Below the pieces are notes generated by a model, which did not search any database, had not been told where the DNA came from, and saw only the letters and a list, made by a program, of their open reading frames with translations. Shown here piece after piece: positions 24,280 to 36,142 of a stretch of DNA of 64,000 nt. The position numbers and the translations under genes were made by a program. The DNA comes from Hordeum vulgare subsp. vulgare (Eukaryota; Streptophyta; Magnoliopsida; Poales; Poaceae). The stretch is from assembly GCF_904849725.1 (NCBI RefSeq), contig NC_058520.1, positions 348,499,670-348,563,669 on the forward strand, written 5' to 3'. The number at the start of each line of letters is the position of its first letter. Positions within the stretch are counted from its first letter, which is position 1.

Positions 24280-25051
24280 TGTAACAGCCCCAATACAATA
24301 CCTTCCCCCTTTTGTACATCATTCTTGTATGGCAACCTTGTTATGTTTTACGAGAGGTGGAATAAGTTTGATCTTGCCTTCATCATCTGTTGCATCATGG
24401 CATCACGCATAACATCATTGATCTTTTGCTTGTGTTGCACCTTGGTGTCTGAGTGTGAGTGCAATGTGTGAAGTGGCATGTGTTTGTGTTATGATTGGCT
24501 GCAACAAGATCCAACTCAAAACCCCCTTGTTGAACCATACCTCTTAAACCCCTTCCTTCTTTTATTCTGTGGCAAATTTAGAAGTTTCTGTTTTGCCTCC
24601 ATAAAAATGTTCCTCCCCTCCTAAAATTCATCTTGTTAATTGTGGTGTTCAACACCCTCGTGTTTGATTTTATTTTCCTTTTGGTTTTAATTAAAACAAA
24701 GCCCCATTTTTAAATAAGAGGAATTTATTTTTGCTCATCTAAAATTCCCTACTTATTTTTAGCAATACTAGCAAGATTTTAGAAGACCAAAGATATTTTT
24801 ATCTTATTAAACACCTTTTTCTTTTTAGCCTTCGTAATTTATTCAAACCTCTGTTATTTTTTATTTGCAAAGCGTTTTAACTCAGAGAGAGATAGAGCCG
24901 GCCCATGTCCTGTTTGTTTTGGCCAAGGCCTCGCTGGTGATGCCTTTTCTGCCTCTTCTCGTGCGTCAGCAGTGTACGACCTCCATAGCCACCGCACATC
25001 AAACTTTCCCCTCGATCTACGGCTAGAAACATGAGGGTGGAGCTATAAACC
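24280..25051 (+). mobile_element. Truncated 5' LTR of element A, copy 2
   Basis: Duplicate of 9773-10543 with the same internal joint between LTR (TATAAACC) and gag (AGCCGAAGTC). The LTR-to-gag deletion therefore predates the duplication. Confidence 0.85.
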
Positions 25052-25893
25052 AGCCGAAGTCATGCACCTCCTATGACCGGACATTCAATGTGGGTGACTG
25101 GCTCCATGACATGAACAGACACTTTGAGTGCAGTAATGTCAGACCAGAGGACTTTGTCAAGTTTGTGGCTTTCCAACTCATAGAGCAGGCAGCAGAATGG
25201 TTTCTATAGGGATTTCAAGGCTCACTATATTCCAGCAATTTTTGTGGAAGAGATGCGTGAGAATTTCAGGCGCTTGAAGCAAGGGAGTTTGTCTGTCTAC
25301 AACTACACTGTGGAGTTCCAGGATCTCGTTCGTTATTCTAAGCAAGACATTCCAGATCTGAAGAGCAAGATTTATCAGTTTCGTTGTGGTCTGAAGGAAG
25401 ACTTCAGCTGGCCTTGCCTTGCATGATCCCACTGAGTTCGACCTGTTCTACAACTTGGCTCTTAGGGTTGAGTCAGCCTTGCTCAAAGTTGAGAACTCAA
25501 GGAAGCATTTCAGAGACTCCAGTTCCTCTGCCTCAACTCAGGTTGTTCCGAAGCAACATAAATACTTGGTTTCTCCTCCTCCCCGGTGGCCTCAGCAGTT
25601 CAAGCAGCTTGGTGGTCGTGGTTCTTCCCAACCACCCAACCCAACTTTCCAGCAGAAGTATCAGCAACACAAGCAAGGAATTCCTCAACCTCAATTTCGT
25701 CCACTGTCAGAGGTGACTTGTCACAAGTGTTGTTAGAAGGGTCACTACTCTAACAAGTGTACAAGCGAGAACCGTCTTCTGCCTCCTCCTCCAATTAGGC
25801 CTCCAAGCAATGCAATGGTGAAGCATAATTCGAGGTCAGCAAGGGTGAACATAGTGAATGCATCTGAAGTAGAGAACTCATCAGATGTTATCA
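25052..25893 (+). pseudogene. gag: gag of element A, copy 2
   Basis: Duplicate of the copy 1 gag with the same frameshift before MHDPTEFDLFY. It also has its own 50-base deletion at about 25199, corresponding to 10691-10740 of copy 1. A stop replaces a residue in the zinc knuckle (CHKCC-stop). The final five bases TATCA are the left target-site duplication of the solo B LTR (GATCA in copy 1). The protein resumes after that LTR as the protease at 30096. Confidence 0.8.
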
Positions 25894-28800
25894 TGTCGGG
25901 ACCCCGATTCTAAGTCATAGGAATCCAGCCTGTAACACATCACATCTCTTTGCGGTCTCACGCACGGTTATCCCCACGGCTGCAGCCTTACCTTAGCCGG
26001 GACCATCTACGCCTTTTGACTCGCGTATGCATTTGTGTCGCTAGAAATCCAGTGACATAGAACCCGGATCGACATGTCTAGTCATAAACCAAAGCGGAAG
26101 TTCCGCACAGGGACATGCATACATGACCCAGCAAAGCAGGTGTCGGTCACCAGCGAATGTAGATGAGTCGTAGCAAGCTACAGGGACTCCATTACATCGC
26201 ATGAAGTTTCCCCAAAGGGGACAGACACAGCAGCTAAGAAGGACACATGCCAGTCAACCAATATGTCCGGAGCAGTAGCGAACTACCATGGCTCGTTGGA
26301 TCACAAAGGGGCATTTCCCTGTAAGGAATGCTGCTAAAGCTTACGACTAGGTAATCGAACCCCATACATATCAAGTATGACACACTTACGCATGGCATAC
26401 TGATATGTATAGATACATCGATGGCATCACAACATAACCATAATCATACAAGCTTTATTTAAAAGGCTCGGAAGAGCCACACACATAATATTACACAGTA
26501 GGGGTCTCACAACCCATCATAGCAGTCATTCAAGTTACAAGCCAACGGAAGTAGATAAACTGTGTGAGTACAGACATATGAAACTAGAAGGCACATGGCC
26601 TCAATATACTACAGAACCACCCTAGGGCCAGATCGTAGCACGGATACCAGCTACTCGTCGTCGATGTCTAGGAAGAACCCTCCATTAGGGTCATTAACAA
26701 CCTCTGCAACAAATAGTAAGCAAACATGAGTACCGGGGTACTCAGCAGGACTTTAGGATAACTATCTACTCATGCAATGTATCAATAAGGAATTGTTGGG
26801 TTTCATGCGGAAAGCCAACATTTGACTCGTGGCTAGACAACTTGCATTTTTAAATAATTTTGACAACTTGATTTCTCGCACACGAGTCCACTAACACCAC
26901 AACAATACTCCATCGTGGAATCATTCCGTCTCCATACGAAAATGCCGTCCACGACACTCACGCTTACCTTGACAATTTTATGAGTAGCCATTAAAGTTAT
27001 CTATGAACAACATATGTCTCCAAGTAGTCCATATCCGCGGACGCGGCTATTCGAATAGATCATAACCCTGCAGGGGTGTACTTCTTCACACACGCTCTCG
27101 CCCCTTATCGCCATGTGTACGTCATGCACCTCGGCAACCTTCAAGCGGAAGCCCAGCGAGGGAGTCGACCACCATCGTTAACCACACTAATACTTAGTCC
27201 AGGTCTATCACCTATCTGAGGGTAACCCGTACGAAAGTCCGGCCAAGGTTTCCGCCACGGCCCCAGACGATGTGCGCAGGGTTCCCAAGCCCACCATCCG
27301 GGTGCCACTTGGTACATCGTGCCACTGCCTACCGCATCACAACCCACCTCTCAGGTCAGCGCTATGCACGGCCTCCAACATGACTATAAACACCAGAAAC
27401 TACTTGCAACTCCTGGACCGAGTACTGGGCGATTAATAAGTCGAGCAGGGTCATATTTCAGGGCCTAGCATGTGGTAGTATCTCATCTTGGGTAACATAC
27501 ACGGAACTCAGTTCCTAAGGACAGTTCCAATGAAACAACCCGCCAGGTACTCCTACATAGCGTTTCACCTGTACCTTTACCAAATCAGGTTCAACTCACA
27601 ACCTTTACCTACTGAACACATTCTCACAATTCTGCTCATCTCCCAGATGACAGACCATACACAACTCTAAGCATAGCATGCATAGCAGGATAATGCGCAT
27701 CATGGCTCAAGCATCTACTAGGTATGCAAGGTTGCAAGGTTCAGCTATTTACTGTGACAAAGACTGGTCATGCAAAGGAAGTGTGTTCAACTAACGTGGC
27801 AAAAGCATTTGTAGCATTTGATCCTAATGCAATAAGTAAGTGCAGGAGCGAGAACATGGGATTTATCAGGATGATCAAAATGGTTGCTTGCCTTGTTGCT
27901 CAAAGGAGGGACAATATCCGTCAGTCGGATATTCGGTGGAATCTGGAGGAGCGGAGCCTACCGAAAGAAATGACAACAATCAATAACAATCATATGCAAC
28001 AAGAGGATGCATGGGCATGGCATGAGGATGCAAGGTGGTATGCTAATATAGCTAACATTTATTAGATTTGAGGTTGATTTGAATCAGATTCAATATCACT
28101 TCAAACGAGGTATTCTCGAATACCGTTTTAATTGATTCGACATGATGCTCATATCAACTTGGTTTTTAACATGCAAGGGAATGATATGTTAAGTTGCTGG
28201 TTCTGATTGGACAATGTTTGGTCATAGCATTTGAAGGGGAATTCAAATGATTTTCAAATTCCATCTCCAAAGCATTTATTAAATTTAACCTATTCATTAT
28301 TCTACATGTTTGGTCCAGTAACACTTTCAAACATTCTTGAAAATGACACATTCAGATTCCTTGGATTTTTCTGATACTTTTTCATATATAAGTTATTTTC
28401 ATTGGATTTACAGATTAATTTCTATGATTTTAGAAGTTTTGGGCATTTTCTGGAATTCTTTTTAAACAGAAAAGCTACTTATTGCGTCACCATGGCTTTA
28501 GCAGGTCCAACTGGTCGTTGAAAGTCAAACCTGACCAGTGGGACCCACTAGTCAGTGACTCTGGTCAGTTTTAGATTACTTTTAAACTTAATTAGCTATT
28601 TAACACAAGTGGACCCACATGTAAGTGACTTATTAGTTTAATTATTTTTATTTTTGTTAACCAAAATCATCCAGAGGCTGGCCCCACGCGTCAGTGTCTC
28701 AGGCTAGCTGAGATCCATCGGCGGCGAGGTCGTCCTCGCCGGCGGTGAGCCTCCGGTGACACCAGAGATGGCGGAGGGCATCGGAAACTCGTCTCCAACG

Positions 28801-30091
28801 ACCAAAGACACGGCGGAGACCCCACGGAGAACGGCCACTCGACGGCGCGCACGATGGCGCAAACCCAACGGGCTGGGGTGGCCAGAATCGACGCCGGCGA
28901 CGAGCTCGGCGGCGACCAAAGCTCGGCCATCGTCGAGGTGATCGGAAACAGGGTCAAATCGCGCGGGGCTGGGCTCCTAAAGCATCTATGCGTCGGCCTG
29001 AAGCTGCTAGTGGCCTCAGAAGGACCAACTGTTCACCGGAGAGCTACCAGCGACGAGCTGCAGCGGCGGTCCTCGTCGGGCTCCAGTGGAACTAGGCCTA
29101 GAGGAATAGATTGAAGGGGGAAGCTTGGGGGAAAGCTTGCTAGGCTCACGGGGAGTGCAGTGGAGGGCTTAGACGGCTCGGGGAGGCGCTGTGGGCGACG
29201 AATCGATCGAAGCTCGCCGGCGACCGAAGCTTGAGGACGACGGTGCCGTGGGCGTTGCAGGGCTCGGGGGACCTTTGGCTTCTACAGGGATGACCAGCTC
29301 GTCGAGGCGGAGCGAATGGAGCACTCGACAGGGAGATCCTATGGCTAGGGGCACGGGCAGCTCGAGATCAAGCTCCTGTCAATGGCGGCAGAGGGGAATA
29401 GGGCAACCGAGAGGAGAGGGGCGCAATGCATCACAGGAATGGATAGGGCCGTGCTCGGGGAGGTTATCCCCGCGCGTGCCAGCGCGAAGCAGCGGCCAAG
29501 CAGGCAGGGAGCTCCGTGGAGGCGCTGGGCGTCGCGGCGGCCACCTCGTGCTCCTACTGGCGAGCAGGAAGACGACATGGGAGCTGGGCCTAGGTTGAGG
29601 TGAGCGACAGGTAAGCTCCTTTTCCCTTTTTTCTGTTTTGTTTCTGTTTTGCTAACTATTTTGATTTGCTCTTTATTTCAGCTCCAAAATAGTTTACAAA
29701 ATATTTTGAACACACCAGAATATTTGTTGGAATATATCTAACCATTCGTGAAGTTTTCAACATTTTTGAAAACTTAAAGTTTTTGAATTCAAATTTAAAC
29801 TTGAATCCAGTAGCTTTTTGCATTTAAATAAAATTCCAAATGTGTTATGAAAATAGTTTTCTTCACTGCTTATTTGTTTCCATGAATTATCAGAAAACTT
29901 GAACTTTTCTTGAGGCCATTTTGGGTTCATTGATTTGAACAAGTTTAGAATTTCTTTGAATTTGAGAAGTGGATAGGGTTTTTGAGTTTTGCTTCACCAC
30001 TTGCTTTGATCTTGTTGCAATTTTATTGGATGCAATGCAAAGAAGATATGAGCACAATGCTATACTTAATTAGGGTTCCAGGGATGTGAGA
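25894..30091 (-). mobile_element. Solo LTR of element B
   Basis: A full-length LTR (4198 bases, TGTCGGGACC...GATGTGAGA; last CA mutated to GA) with no internal B sequence. It is flanked by the five-base target duplication TATCA (25889-25893) and GATCA (30092-30096). It sits at the same base of gag A as the full-length B in copy 1. It resembles the left LTR up to about 26263 and the right LTR from 26341, so it arose by recombination between the two LTRs of one element. Confidence 0.9.
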
Positions 30092-30095
30092 GATC

Positions 30096-30585
30096 ATGGG
30101 TAATGTCTTGGTTAATTCTATTCCTGCAAAGGTTCCATTTGGCAGTGGTGCAACGCATTTGTTCATTTCCAAGCCTTTTGCATCCAAGCATAATTTGCAT
30201 CATGAGGAGTTGCCCAGACCTTTGTCAATGGTTTCTCCAGGTTTATTTATGCATGCAAACATGGTGGTTCCTGATATCTCTGTCAAGATGGATAGCTATT
30301 ATTTTCTAGCTTGTCGAATTGTCCTTGGCTAGTCATATATTTATGTGATCCTTGGGATGTATTTTTTTTGCGATGAACAAGGCATTTGTCGATTGTGAAG
30401 CAAAAGAACTCAAGTTGGCTCATTCTTCGAAGGGCGTGATCATTTTCATTGCTCGTGATGACACAATCCGTCTCTTTTCCCTCAATGAGAAAGGTGAAAT
30501 CTCACACATTTCTCAAGTTCTGGTGGTCTGTGAGTATGAAGATGTCCTTCCAGAAGAGTTTCTAGGAATGCCTCCGTACTGGTGA
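30096..30585 (+). pseudogene. pol: Protease region of element A
   Basis: It begins MGNVLVNSIPAKVPF. The protease active site reads FGSGATHLFIS, where the family has DSGATHSFIS, so the catalytic aspartate is lost. A stop follows near 30330, just before the ILGM-like flap segment. The following part (CEAKELKLAHSSKG, SQVLVVCEYEDVLPEEFLGM) is the linker into reverse transcriptase and ends in a stop at 30583. It is in line with the gag of copy 2 once the solo LTR is set aside. Confidence 0.8.
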
Positions 30586-31990
30586 GTAGAGTTCGTCATA
30601 GAACTTGAACCTCGAACTGAACCGGTCTGCAAGCATCCGTATAAACTTGGTCCCGAAGAGCTGAAAGAGTTGAAGAAGCAACTTGATGAGCAAGAACGTC
30701 CGGGTCTGATCACACCAAGTTCATCTCCTTGGGGTTGTGGCGTGCTGTTTGTCAAGAAGAAGGATGGAACGGACCGACTCTGTGTCAATTACCATCCATT
30801 GAATAAGAAGACAATTAGGAACAAGTATCCACTTCCCAACATCAATGAATTGTTCGAGCAATTGAAAGGGGCCAATATTTTCTGTAATCTTGATCTACGA
30901 ATGGGCTATTATCAGATCCACATTCATGAAGAAGATATTCCCAAGTCTACTTTGAAGACAAGCTTTGGCTCGGATGAGTACACAGTGATGTCTTTTGGTC
31001 TTGCGAATGCTCCTCCGACTTTCTCTCGGATGATGAAGTATACCTTCTCTCCCTTCAAGAATGAATTTGTCTTGGTGTATCTTGATGACATTCTGGTCTT
31101 TTTTTGAAACTGAGGAAGAGCATGAAGAACATCTCCGGCTTGTTCTTGATAAGCTAACAGAGCATAAGTTCTATGCTAAGTTTTCCAAATGTGAATTCTA
31201 GTTGAAGGAAGTTGTGTACCTTGGGCACATCATCTCTGCCAAGGGCAGCAAGGTGGATCCTGTAAAGATTCAGGCCATTGTTCAGTGGGAGCCTCCTCAG
31301 AGTGTGAAGCAACTTCAAAGCTTTCTTGGGCTTGCAAGCTATTACGGAAGGATCGTTGAGAACTTCTCCAAGATTATTAAGCCTGTGTCCAACCTTCTTC
31401 GGAAGAGTGTGAAGTATGTCTAGTCTTGAGAGTGTCAATTGGCTTTCGATACACTCAAAGAGAAGCTCACCTCAACTCCAGTCTTGACTCCGCCTGATGA
31501 TTCCAAGCCTTTCCAACTGTTCTGTGATGCCTCTCTCCAAGGTCTTGGTGTAGTTCTGATTCAAGAGAAGAAAGTGGTAGCTTGTACCTCGAGGCAGTTG
31601 AAGCTCAGTGAGAAACACTATCCCACTCATGATCTTGAGTTGGCGGTAGTGGTCCATGGTTTGATGACTTGGAGACACCTCTTGTTGAGAAGACATGTTG
31701 AAGTCTACACCAATTACAAGAGTCTGAAATACATCTTCACTCAACCTAATATCAATCTTCGTCAAATTGATTGGGTGGAGATGATCCAAGATTATAATCC
31801 AAGAATTGACTGTAGTCCAGGAAAAGCAAATGTCTTTGTAGATGCTTTGAGAAGAAAGGCTTACTGCAACACTCTTATTGTGAAGCCTCTCCAGCCTGAT
31901 CTTTGTGAATCTTTCAGGAATCTCAACCTTCAGATAGTACCTCAATGATTTCTTGCTAATCTCCAGATTTCTCCTACCTAGGAAGACCAA
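30586..31990 (+). pseudogene. pol: Reverse transcriptase and RNase H of element A
   Basis: RT motifs in order are [50 protein letters not shown] and MSFGLANAPPTFSRMM, then the active site YLDDILVF at about 31078-31101. A frameshift and stop follow in a T-run at 31098-31107. Another stop replaces Trp in CEF-W-LKEVVYLGHI near 31200. RNase H follows (LFCDASLQGLGVVLI, THDLELAVVVHGLMTW, KANVFVDALRRKAYC), with further breaks near 31423 and 31948. Domain order and residues are typical of chromovirus gypsy elements. Confidence 0.85.
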
Positions 31991-33408
31991 GTCCGCCAAG
32001 CTTAACTTCTTGATGGTATGGTGAAGCAAGTGAAGATTGGCTTGGCAAAGAGCATTCCAAAATATAAGTGCTTCCGTATTGATGACAACGATACCTTGTT
32101 CTTCGAGGACCGCCTTGTCACTCCAAAAGGAGAACTCAGGAAAGTTATCATGGATGAAGCCTATAATTCCCTACCCTCGATACATCCAGGTAGCTCCAAA
32201 TTGTATCAAGACCTGAAGCAGACCTTCTGGTGGACTCACATCAAACGCGAGATTGCTCAGTTTGTTTACGAGTGTGATGTTTGTCGTAGAGTGAAGACGG
32301 AGCATCAATGTCCAGCAGGCCTCGTCCATCCTTTGCCCATACCTGAGTGAAAATTCGATCAAGTGGAGATGGATTTTGTCACTGGGTTTCCGAATACCAA
32401 AAGAGGCAACGATGGCATCTTCGTCTTCATCGACAAGTTGACCAAAGTTGCTCATTTCCGTCTGGTTAAAGAATCTATCATGGCAGCTAAGCTTGCAAAT
32501 TTGTATATGTCAAGGATAGTCTCTTTGCATGGTGTTCCAATGCTCATTTCTTCAGATCGTGGAAGCTTCTTTATTTCCAAGTTCCGGATTCCTTTCAGAC
32601 AGCGATGGGTACCAAGATCCATTTCAGTACAGCTTTTCATCCTCAGACAAGTGGTGAAGTTGAGAGAGTCAATCAAATCCTTCAAGATATGCTAAGAGCT
32701 TGTGTGTTTCTTTTGGCATGAAGTGGGAAGACTGCCCACCGTTTGCTGAGCTCTCATACAACAACAACTTTCAAGCAACCTCAGGGAAGGCCCCTTTCGA
32801 GATTCTATATGGAAGGAAGTGTCGTACCCCACTCAATTGGTCTAACACTGGTGAGCGTCAGATTCTTGGGAATGACATGATCAGAGAAGCAGTAGAAATG
32901 TGCCGAGTCACTCGGGATAATCTCAAAGAAGGTAAGTCCCGTCAGAAGAGCTACTACGATAGCAAGCATCATGACATGACTTTTCAGCTCGATGACTTTG
33001 TGTATCTCAAAGTGTGTGCCATGAAGGGCACTCAGAGCTTCGACATTAAAGGAAAGCTTTCTCCTCGCTTTGGTGGTCGTTTGAAAGTTGTTGGCAAGTG
33101 ATGTGATCTTGCTTATCAGTTGCAGCTTCCATCCAATTTCTCCAATGTGCATGATGTCTTTCACGTCTCTTAGGTACGGAGGTGCTTCAAGACTCCCGAG
33201 CGCAAAGTTGACCTCCAAGATATTGATCTCTAGCGCAACCTATCCTATCTTGAGCATCTTGTAGAAATTCTTGAAGAGACTGAGCGCAAGACCCGAAATA
33301 AGTCAATCAAGTTCCCCGAAGTTCGATGCCCACATCACTCTGACAAAGAAGCCACTTGGGAACGCGAGGACCTCCTCCGTTATGAATACCCAGAGTTCTT
33401 CCAGTAAT
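31991..33408 (+). pseudogene. pol: Integrase and chromodomain of element A
   Basis: The zinc domain is intact in its residues (IHPGSSKLYQDLKQTFWW ... CDVCRRVKTEHQ). The core has MDFVTGFPNTKRG, SSDRGSFF and, after a frameshift near 32610, the Glu-containing segment VERVNQILQ and a C-terminal domain (APFEILYGRKCRTPLNW). The chromodomain lies near 33230-33405 (LSYLEHLVEILEE, KEATWEREDLLRYEYPEF). Stops at about 32350 and 33099, and frame changes near 32610 and 32697, show it is inactive. A purine-rich stretch GTGTGGGAGAGT precedes the LTR at 33447. Confidence 0.85.
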
Positions 33409-33446
33409 AGATCTCGAGTCGAGATCATCTAGTAGTGTGGGAGAGT

Positions 33447-34433
33447 TGTAATAGCCCCAATGCAATACTTTCCCCTTTTTGTACATCTTTCCTTGTATGG
33501 CAACCTTGTTATGTTTTATGAGAGGTGGAATAAGTTTGATCTTGCCTTCATTATCTGTTGCATCATGGCATCATGCATAACATCATTCATCTGTTGCTTG
33601 TGTTGCACGTTGGTGTTTGAGTGTGAGTGCAATGTCTGAAGTGTCATGTGTTTGTTTTATGATTGGGTGCAACAAGATCCAACTCAAACCCCCCTTGTTG
33701 CACCATACCTCTTAAACCCCTTCCTTCTTTTATTCTGTGGGAGATTTAAAAGTTTATGTTTGGCCTCCGTAAAAATGTTCCTCCCCTCCTAAAATTCATC
33801 TTGTTAATTGTTGTGTGCAACACCCTCTTATTTGATTTTATTTTCCTTTTGGTTTTAATTAAAACAGAGCCCCATTTTTAAATAAGAGGGATTTATTTTT
33901 GCTCTTCTAAAATGCCCTACTTATTTTTATAAATAGTGGCAAGATTTAAGGAGACAAAATATATTTTTCTCTTATCAAAACCCTTTTTATTTCATCCTCT
34001 GTAATTTATTCAAACCTCTGTTCTATTTTTATTTGCAAAGCATATTAACTAACATAGAGCGATAGAGCCGGCCTATGTTTTGTTTGTTTCGTCCCACGCC
34101 TGGCTGGCGATGCCTTTTCTGCCTCGTCTCATGCGTCAGAGCTGTATGACCTCCATAGCAACCGCAAATCAACTTTCCCCTCGATCTATGGCCTGAAGCT
34201 TGAGGCTGGAGCTATAAACCGCACCCTTTGCCCTCTCTAAACCTAGCCATCCCATTTCCCTCCTCCTGTTCCCCTAGCGCCGTTAGGGCGAGCCCTCGAG
34301 CACCACCACCGACGTCATGGCCGGCTCCTGCAGCACCTTGTCACCGGTGTAGCGTCGCCCCTCTTCTTCCCCGACAGGACCAGGAGCACACGGACGTCAA
34401 GGGGGTTCCGTTCCCGCGTATATATGGAGCTAG
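33447..34433 (+). mobile_element. Second LTR of element A, first part
   Basis: It starts TGTAATAGCCCCAATGC right after the polypurine tract. It matches the truncated LTRs at 9773 and 24280 up to GCTATAAACC and then continues. It is interrupted at 34433 by CACTA1; the target duplication TAG is 34431-34433. The LTR resumes at 43539. Counted without CACTA1 the full LTR is about 4.94 kb. Confidence 0.85.
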
Positions 34434-34740
34434 CACTACTAGAAAAACCTAATTTGCCGACAGCTTTTGGCTTTGCCGTCAGCATTTTCATGGGGCTGAC
34501 GACATAGAGGCTTTACCCTCAGCCGAAAATAATGTTGACGGCATAGCCGCGGCTGACGGCATAGAAACTCTATGCCGTCCTCTCTATCTAAGCCGTCAGC
34601 TAGCTGACGGCAAAGGAGCAAAAGACTGACGGCATAGGGCGGCTAACGGCATAGGGAGGTTCTCGGTCCCACGTTCGACCACGGCTTAATGGGAGCCGTC
34701 TATGCCGACAGCCAGCTGACGGCAAAGCCTAACGGCCCCG
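34434..34740. repeat. CACTA1 left subterminal motif cluster
   Basis: Multiple direct and inverted variants of TTTGCCGTCAGC and CTGACGGCATAG. In En/Spm elements such subterminal motifs bind the TNPA-type protein; that role is assumed here from the family. Confidence 0.7.
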
Positions 34741-35110
34741 TGCAGGCCATGACCTAACCCCTCTTCTCTCTCGCCTTTCCCACCCATCTGCTCTCCCGAC
34801 CCGCCGCCGTCGTTGACCCACGCCCGAGGCATCGGCCTCCGCGCCAGCCCCGCCCTGCGCCGCCCCATGCTGCCCCTACTCGCCGGTGCCGCCCCGCGCC
34901 AGCCATGCCATCGCCCCGCCCTGAGGCATCGGGCCACGTGCCGCCCCGCTCCCGCCCGTACTCGCCGGCGCAGCCCCGCGCCGCCCCTACTCACCTCTGC
35001 CCCACGCCCGCCCCTACCCGCCTCTGCCCCGTGCCGCCCCTACTCGCCTCTGCCCCGCGCCAGCCCCGCACCACCGCCGCCCCGCGCCAGCCCCGCCCCG
35101 ACTCGCCGGT
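34741..35110 (+). promoter_or_regulatory. GC-rich probable promoter/first exon of CACTA1
   Basis: A C-rich segment with repeated CGCCCCTACTCGCC words that ends in a good splice donor, CGCCGGTGAG (GT at 35109-35110). The equivalent position in CACTA2 has the same layout. The Pro/Ala-rich open frames are a result of composition. I infer an untranslated first exon spliced to the transposase start near 36143. Confidence 0.45.
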
Positions 35111-35149
35111 GAGCTCCTCCTCCCTTTTTTTTCTTTTTTAGTTTATTTT

Positions 35150-35350
35150 TTCTATGTTAGTTAGATCTGTTAGTAGTGGAACTTTAGTTAAATTTAGTTA
35201 GCAATTACTTAGTGGTAGATTTTTAGTGGTAGATTTTTAGTGGTAGATTTTTAGTTAGATTTTGTTAGCAATAGATGTTAGTACATGTAAGTATTTGTTA
35301 GCTAGCTCTTAGTATTAGTTAGCTAGCTGTTAGTATTAGTTAGCTAGATG
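35150..35350. repeat. Short tandem repeats in CACTA1 intron
   Basis: TAGTGGTAGATTTT is repeated three times, then GTTAGCTAGCT(C/G)TTAGTATT-type units three times. The reverse complement of the same words occurs in CACTA2 at about 60080-60330, so these are shared ancestral intron sequence. Confidence 0.55.
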
Positions 35351-35778
35351 TTAGCAATAGAAAGAAAATAATAAGAAGAAAAGAAATAGAAGAAGAGAAG
35401 AGTAACAAAACTTGAATAATAAATTATTAATAATAGATGTTAGTATAAGTTAGCTTAATTACCGCGAGTGCGTATTTGTGTTGATTGAGTGCATTTAAAT
35501 GTGCAGTAGCTTCTCCGCGAGGGTTTGGTTTTCGACGACCTCCCCTGCATTCGAAAGTGAGCACATTTGTTAACTCCTCCTCCACCGCCATTATTTTGCT
35601 GTGTTCTGGTCTTCGTGCTGATGACACTATCTAGCTAGGTATTTTTAGTATTAAATGCAAAGTTGTTGCGTAACCAATATGCGTCTCCCATTCGAAGGGG
35701 TTCCTGTCATAAATATGCATGCATTTGCATATTTATAACGGTGATTCTTTCGAATTGTCCAACGTTATCCATGGACAG

Positions 35779-35989
35779 CCCGGGTATGTGTAGATTGTGT
35801 CGTTTCCCACGCTTTGCTCCGGATCCCATGCAGAGTTTCAACAGCTCCTCCTTGTTGTTCTCCGGGTACACATCCTCTCGGTTAGTTGCCGAGACGTGTA
35901 TCAGGAGAACAGCGGGGAGGTGCTGCCGAAATTTTGCGTTGGGTCGGGAGCAGAGCATGGGGAAATGACCCAATCTACACATACTCGGG
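35779..35989. repeat. Hairpin upstream of CACTA1 transposase
   Basis: The left arm (35779 to about 35885) and the reverse complement of the right arm pair along about 100 bases with scattered mismatches. The outer ends are GGGTATGTGTAGATTG and CAATCTACACATACTCGGG. The loop lies around 35880-35890. The same palindrome is present in CACTA2 at 57887-58102, again just upstream of the transposase start. Confidence 0.8.
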
Positions 35990-36142
35990 TGGCATTAGGA
36001 CCTAGTAGCTGGTTGGTGTGCATGTCGTGCATCCCAATGTATTAATCATGATTAAAAAATGGCCATAATTAATTTAACATACTTGATGAACTGATAATTT
36101 ATATTGTTTTATATGTGGATACTATGTAGCTAGCTTGCCAGA

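Noticed and set aside
34813..35141. Pro/Ala/Arg-rich open frames
   Set aside because: Compositional frames in the C-rich first-exon-like segment of CACTA1. They end at a likely splice donor and resemble no protein.
35663..36045. Overlapping 80-100-codon frames on both strands with similar peptides
   Set aside because: Both strands read the same hairpin, so the frames mirror each other. The equivalent frames in CACTA2 (57858-58215) behave the same way.
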